Below are positions 61,206-64,000 of a stretch of 64,000 bases of DNA, piece after piece. The notes under the pieces are model-generated. The model was not told the DNA's origin. It saw only the letters and a program-made list of their open reading frames with translations, and did no database searches. The position numbers were made by a program, and so were the translations under genes. The stretch is from Parvimonas micra (GTDB lineage Bacteria; Bacillota; Clostridia; Tissierellales; Peptoniphilaceae): assembly GCF_037482165.1 (NCBI RefSeq), contig NZ_CP148048.1, forward strand, positions 186,001 to 250,000, written 5' to 3'. The stretch's first letter is position 1; the number at the start of each line of letters is the position of its first letter.

Positions 61206-62663
61206 ATGGACGAAAAAGATTTAAAAGTTGAAGTCCCTTCTGAATTGGAAAAGGGAACAGATATAGATACAAAAGAAACTGAAGTCATAACTGAAAATGT
61301 TGAAGAAGTAAAAGAAGTTGAAGGTGAAAATATTGAAACAGCTTCAACTACTGAAGAAACAAAATCAGAAAGACCTGTAAGAGAAAGAAGAGAAAGAACT
61401 CCAAGAGAACCTAGAGAGAGGACAGAACGTCCTGCAAGGGAAAGAAGATCAAGAGTTGCATCTGATGATGTATCAACAAGTTCTGAAACTGTAGAAAATT
61501 CAGAATCAGGTAAAGAAGCGAAGGCAGAAAGACCCGCAAGAGAAAGACGTGAAAGAACTCCAAGAGAACCTAGAGAGAGGGCAGAACGTCCTGCAAGAGA
61601 AAGAAGAGAGAGATCTGCTGAAGCTGGAGATTCTTCAGAAGAAAGACCTACAAGGGAAAGAAGAGAAAGACCCGCAAGAGGAGGACGTAACGAAGAACCA
61701 CAAATGAGATTATTTGTTGGATCATCTCCTCATTTAAGAAGTGAAGCAACAGTAAGTACTGTTATGAGAGATGTTGTTATAGCTTTGATACCAACATTAC
61801 TTGCTGGAATTTATTTCTTTGGGTTAAGAGCATTATTAGTTACATTAGTATCTGTAGTTTTTGCTGTAGGTTCTGAATATGTTTATGAAAAATTAACACA
61901 TAGACCAATTACTATAAAAGATTATTCTGCTGTAATTACTGGTATGCTATTAGCTTTCAATGTGCCATCTACTATTCCTTATTGGATGGTTGCACTTGGA
62001 AGTATGTTCGCTATTATAATCGTTAAACAATTATACGGTGGACTTGGAATGAACTTTATGAACCCTGCACTTGCTGCAAGAGCTGCATTAATGGCATCAT
62101 TCCCAACAGCAATGGCAAATTATGCTGCACCTAATACAACAATTTCAAATTTAATAAATTCATCAACTTACTCTTCACTAGATGCTACAACTTTTGCAAC
62201 ACCTTTATCAAAGGGAACTCAAGTTAATTTTCTTGAAGCATTTATTGGTGTTAGAGGTGGTTGTATCGGTGAAGTTTCAACTATATGCTTATTGATTGGA
62301 GCTGGATATTTATTATACAGAGGAGTTATTCAACTTAGAATTCCACTAGTATTTATATCTACAACAGCAGTTGTTTTAGCTCTTACAGGAACAGCTATAG
62401 CTGATTTGCCAGTTCAACTTTTAATGGGTGGACTTATATTAGGGGCATTCTTTATGGCTACTGATTATGTATCAGCTCCCGTTAATAGAAAAGCTCAAAT
62501 ATTTTTCGCTATGGGTTGTGGTATAATTACCGCACTTATAAGAAACTTTGGTAATTTACCTGAAGGTGTAAGTTATTCTATTCTATTTATGAATATCTTA
62601 ACACCACTTTTAGAAAAATATTGTGTCCCTAAAGTTTTTGGAGAAGGGAGAGTTAAAAAGTAA
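61206..62663 (+). CDS. rnfD: Rnf complex subunit D with arginine-rich N-terminal extension
   Basis: 485 residues from the ATG at 61206, which follows AAGGAGGG. The RnfD core starts near Met167 (MRLFVGSSPHLRSE) and has about nine or ten membrane helices; FMN is probably linked to Thr in the DATTFATPL segment (family motif SGAT). The first 166 residues are an unusual, disordered-looking extension: acidic for about 50 residues, then blocks of ERPARERRERTPREPRER type. A 56-bp DNA repeat (61392-61447 and 61551-61606, two mismatches) underlies it. The extension is not part of the known RnfD fold and lies on the N-terminal, probably cytoplasmic, side. Confidence 0.93.
   Translation: MDEKDLKVEVPSELEKGTDIDTKETEVITENVEEVKEVEGENIETASTTEETKSERPVRERRERTPREPRERTERPARERRSRVASDDVSTSSETVENSESGKEAKAERPARERRERTPREPRERAERPARERRERSAEAGDSSEERPTRERRERPARGGRNEEPQMRLFVGSSPHLRSEATVSTVMRDVVIALIPTLLAGIYFFGLRALLVTLVSVVFAVGSEYVYEKLTHRPITIKDYSAVITGMLLAFNVPSTIPYWMVALGSMFAIIIVKQLYGGLGMNFMNPALAARAALMASFPTAMANYAAPNTTISNLINSSTYSSLDATTFATPLSKGTQVNFLEAFIGVRGGCIGEVSTICLLIGAGYLLYRGVIQLRIPLVFISTTAVVLALTGTAIADLPVQLLMGGLILGAFFMATDYVSAPVNRKAQIFFAMGCGIITALIRNFGNLPEGVSYSILFMNILTPLLEKYCVPKVFGEGRVKK
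61392..61606 (+). repeat. 56-bp direct repeat in the rnfD 5' part
   Basis: Two copies, 61392-61447 and 61551-61606, differ at two positions and are 159 bp apart (in frame). They encode ERTPREPRER-type arginine-rich peptide; a partial third block follows to about 61683. Confidence 0.85.
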
Positions 62664-63241
62664 TGAAAGAAACTATTAAATTGACAGTCAGATTGTTTAT
62701 AATTACTGCAATTGCAGGTTTCGTCCTTGCATTTGCAAATAGTTTTACTTCTCCGGTTATTAAAGCAAGAGAAAAGGCTCAATATGAGGCAGCTTTGAAG
62801 GAAGTTTTTTCTGATGCAGATAAGTTTGAAACTTTAGAAGAAGAAAAACTTAATACAATAAAAACAAAGATAAAAAATATAGAAAAAATAGAAGTTGCGA
62901 AGAAGTCAGATAAAACTGTGGGATATGTTTTTAAAACATTAGGAAAAAATGGTTATGGTGGAGATATTTCAATGCTTATGGCTGTAAATACCGAAAGTCA
63001 AACTATAGTTGGGTTTAAAGTTTTAAAACATAGTGAAACACCTGGACTTGGAAGTAGAGTAACGACTGATGAATATGCAAAAAGTGTTGTCGGAAACAAA
63101 GTTACTGAACATCTAGTAAAAAATTTACATCCAGATGCAGATAATGATATTCAAGCAATAACAGGAACAACAATAAGTGTTAATGCAGTTTTAAATGGAT
63201 TAAATGCCGCAATAGATGCATTACAAGAACTTGCAAAGTAG
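62663..63241 (+). CDS. rnfG: Rnf complex subunit G (RnfG)
   Basis: 192 residues. One N-terminal membrane helix (about 7-26), then an extracytoplasmic FMN domain. Covalent FMN attachment is probably at the final Thr of ITGTTISVNAV (family S/T-G-A-T). Segments VGYVFKTLGKNGYGGDISM and SETPGLGSRV are typical. TAATG overlap with rnfD gives coupled translation. Confidence 0.94.
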   Translation: MKETIKLTVRLFIITAIAGFVLAFANSFTSPVIKAREKAQYEAALKEVFSDADKFETLEEEKLNTIKTKIKNIEKIEVAKKSDKTVGYVFKTLGKNGYGGDISMLMAVNTESQTIVGFKVLKHSETPGLGSRVTTDEYAKSVVGNKVTEHLVKNLHPDADNDIQAITGTTISVNAVLNGLNAAIDALQELAK

Positions 63242-63251
63242 GAGGGACAAT

Positions 63252-63866
63252 ATGAAATTAAAAAAGATTTTCTTTGATGGTATATTTTCAAACAACCCTG
63301 TACTTGTTCAACTTGTTGGTATGTGTTCTGTTTTAGCCGTAACAACAAGTGTTGTAAATGCGATAGGTATGGGTTCATCAGTAATATTTGTAGTAACTTG
63401 TTCAAATATTGTAATTTCGAGCCTTAGAAAATTTATTCCAGATAAAGTTAGAATACCTGCTTATGTAGTAATTATTGCTACATTCGTAACATTAGTACAA
63501 ATGTTCTTATCAGCTTACATACCTGCACTTTATGATAGTTTGGGACTTTTTATACCACTTATAGTAGTAAACTGTTTAATCTTAGCAAGAGCAGAATCCT
63601 TTGCATCAAAGAATTCAGTTTTTTCATCAATGATAGACGGAGTAGGACAAGGAATTGGATTTACTTGTGCATTGATTGTACTAGCAAGTGTTCGTGAAGT
63701 TTTGGGTAATGGAACTTGGTTAGGATTTCCAATTCTTGGAAAAAATTATGTAAGTATTGGTGTTATCACACAGGCTCCAGGAGCTTTCATTATTCTTGGA
63801 CTTTTGGTAGCAGGATTCAATATGTTAAGTAAAAAAGTTAATGCTAAAAAAGAAGGAGGTAACTAA
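63252..63866 (+). CDS. rnfE: Rnf complex subunit E (RnfE)
   Basis: 204 residues from the ATG at 63252 (ribosome site AGGAGGG). Six membrane helices. [18 protein letters not shown] is the family opening, and [19 protein letters not shown] carries the conserved Cys of the membrane-embedded iron-sulfur site shared with RnfA. The stop overlaps the rnfA start by one base. Confidence 0.95.
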   Translation: MKLKKIFFDGIFSNNPVLVQLVGMCSVLAVTTSVVNAIGMGSSVIFVVTCSNIVISSLRKFIPDKVRIPAYVVIIATFVTLVQMFLSAYIPALYDSLGLFIPLIVVNCLILARAESFASKNSVFSSMIDGVGQGIGFTCALIVLASVREVLGNGTWLGFPILGKNYVSIGVITQAPGAFIILGLLVAGFNMLSKKVNAKKEGGN

Positions 63867-64000
63867 TGGCTACAATATTAAAAATTTTAGTTGCATCAAT
63901 TTTAGTAAATAACTATGTTTTAGGACAATTCTTGGGAATTTGTCCGTTGATTGGTGTATCAAATAAAGTTGAAACTGCATTTGGTATGGGGATGGCAGTT
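63866..64000 (+). CDS. rnfA: Rnf complex subunit A (RnfA), cut by the window end
   Basis: The first 45 codons of a membrane protein. The ATG follows [29 protein letters not shown] is the RnfA N terminus, read here in one hydrophobic helix with the conserved Cys of GICP, which together with the RnfE Cys holds a [2Fe-2S] site in the membrane. The frame is open to the end of the window; rnfB is expected to follow. Confidence 0.93.
   Translation, partial: MATILKILVASILVNNYVLGQFLGICPLIGVSNKVETAFGMGMAV

Overview
The window is AT-rich bacterial DNA from a low-GC Gram-positive anaerobe. Sequence alone suggests a member of the Tissierellia, close to Parvimonas and other Gram-positive anaerobic cocci. 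The signs are strong AGGAGG ribosome sites, TTGACA/TATAAT-type promoters, short intergenic T-tailed terminators, an Enterococcus-style V-ATPase operon, an rnfCDGEA cluster, FabK-type fatty acid synthesis, GatCAB, an iron-sulfur serine dehydratase and a sortase-anchored surface protein. The genus is inferred. All genes except birA lie on the + strand, so the window probably sits on one replication arm.

Layout. 1-410: non-coding, with a REP-like inverted repeat. 411-2796: hydrolase, DUF6176-like, methyltransferase and GNAT acetyltransferase genes. 2978-8505: gltX, two tandem DUF2207 membrane proteins and lemA. 8590-10517: three tandem DUF1307 lipoprotein units, each with its own promoter and terminator. 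10626-14573: a TroA-type metal ABC transporter behind a Fur-like operator, whose last permease carries a C-terminal winged-helix-like tail. 14788-18736: an iron(III)-type ABC transporter. 18812-20023: DUF3841 protein and a lipoprotein. 20181-31831: bioY, then the complete acp-acc-fab operon behind three FabT-like operators, then convergent birA. 31939-32484: a MarR/FabT-like regulator. 32587-38173: gatCAB, rdgB, yfcE, an S66 peptidase and ygbA. 38592-47070: a nine-gene V-type ATPase operon. 47205-52792: a membrane protein, a non-coding DnaA-box cluster, DUF1292, HAD, peroxiredoxin and radical SAM genes, sdaAB/sdaAA and tRNA-Leu(GAG). 53098-59565: a small M50-type membrane protease and a 1879-residue antigen I/II-like adhesin with ten repeats. 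59870-64000: rnfC, rnfD, rnfG, rnfE and the start of rnfA.

How the parts fit. BioY imports biotin, BirA attaches it to AccB, and acetyl-CoA carboxylase feeds the Fab enzymes. The MarR protein next to birA is the likely repressor at the triple operator upstream of acpP. The V-ATPase c-subunit has the full Na+-site residue set known from Enterococcus hirae, and Rnf is an ion-pumping ferredoxin:NAD oxidoreductase, so the two may share a sodium circuit. GltX and GatCAB together can supply Gln-tRNA by the indirect route.

The least ordinary items are: the antigen I/II head and C1 domain joined to ten mosaic DUF11-like repeats and a VPKTG anchor; RnfD with a 166-residue arginine-rich N-terminal extension; the 15-bp-phased triple FabT-like operator; a DnaA-box cluster at a site where strand bias argues against oriC; a possibly leaderless birA; and the promoter-to-terminator triplication of the DUF1307 unit.
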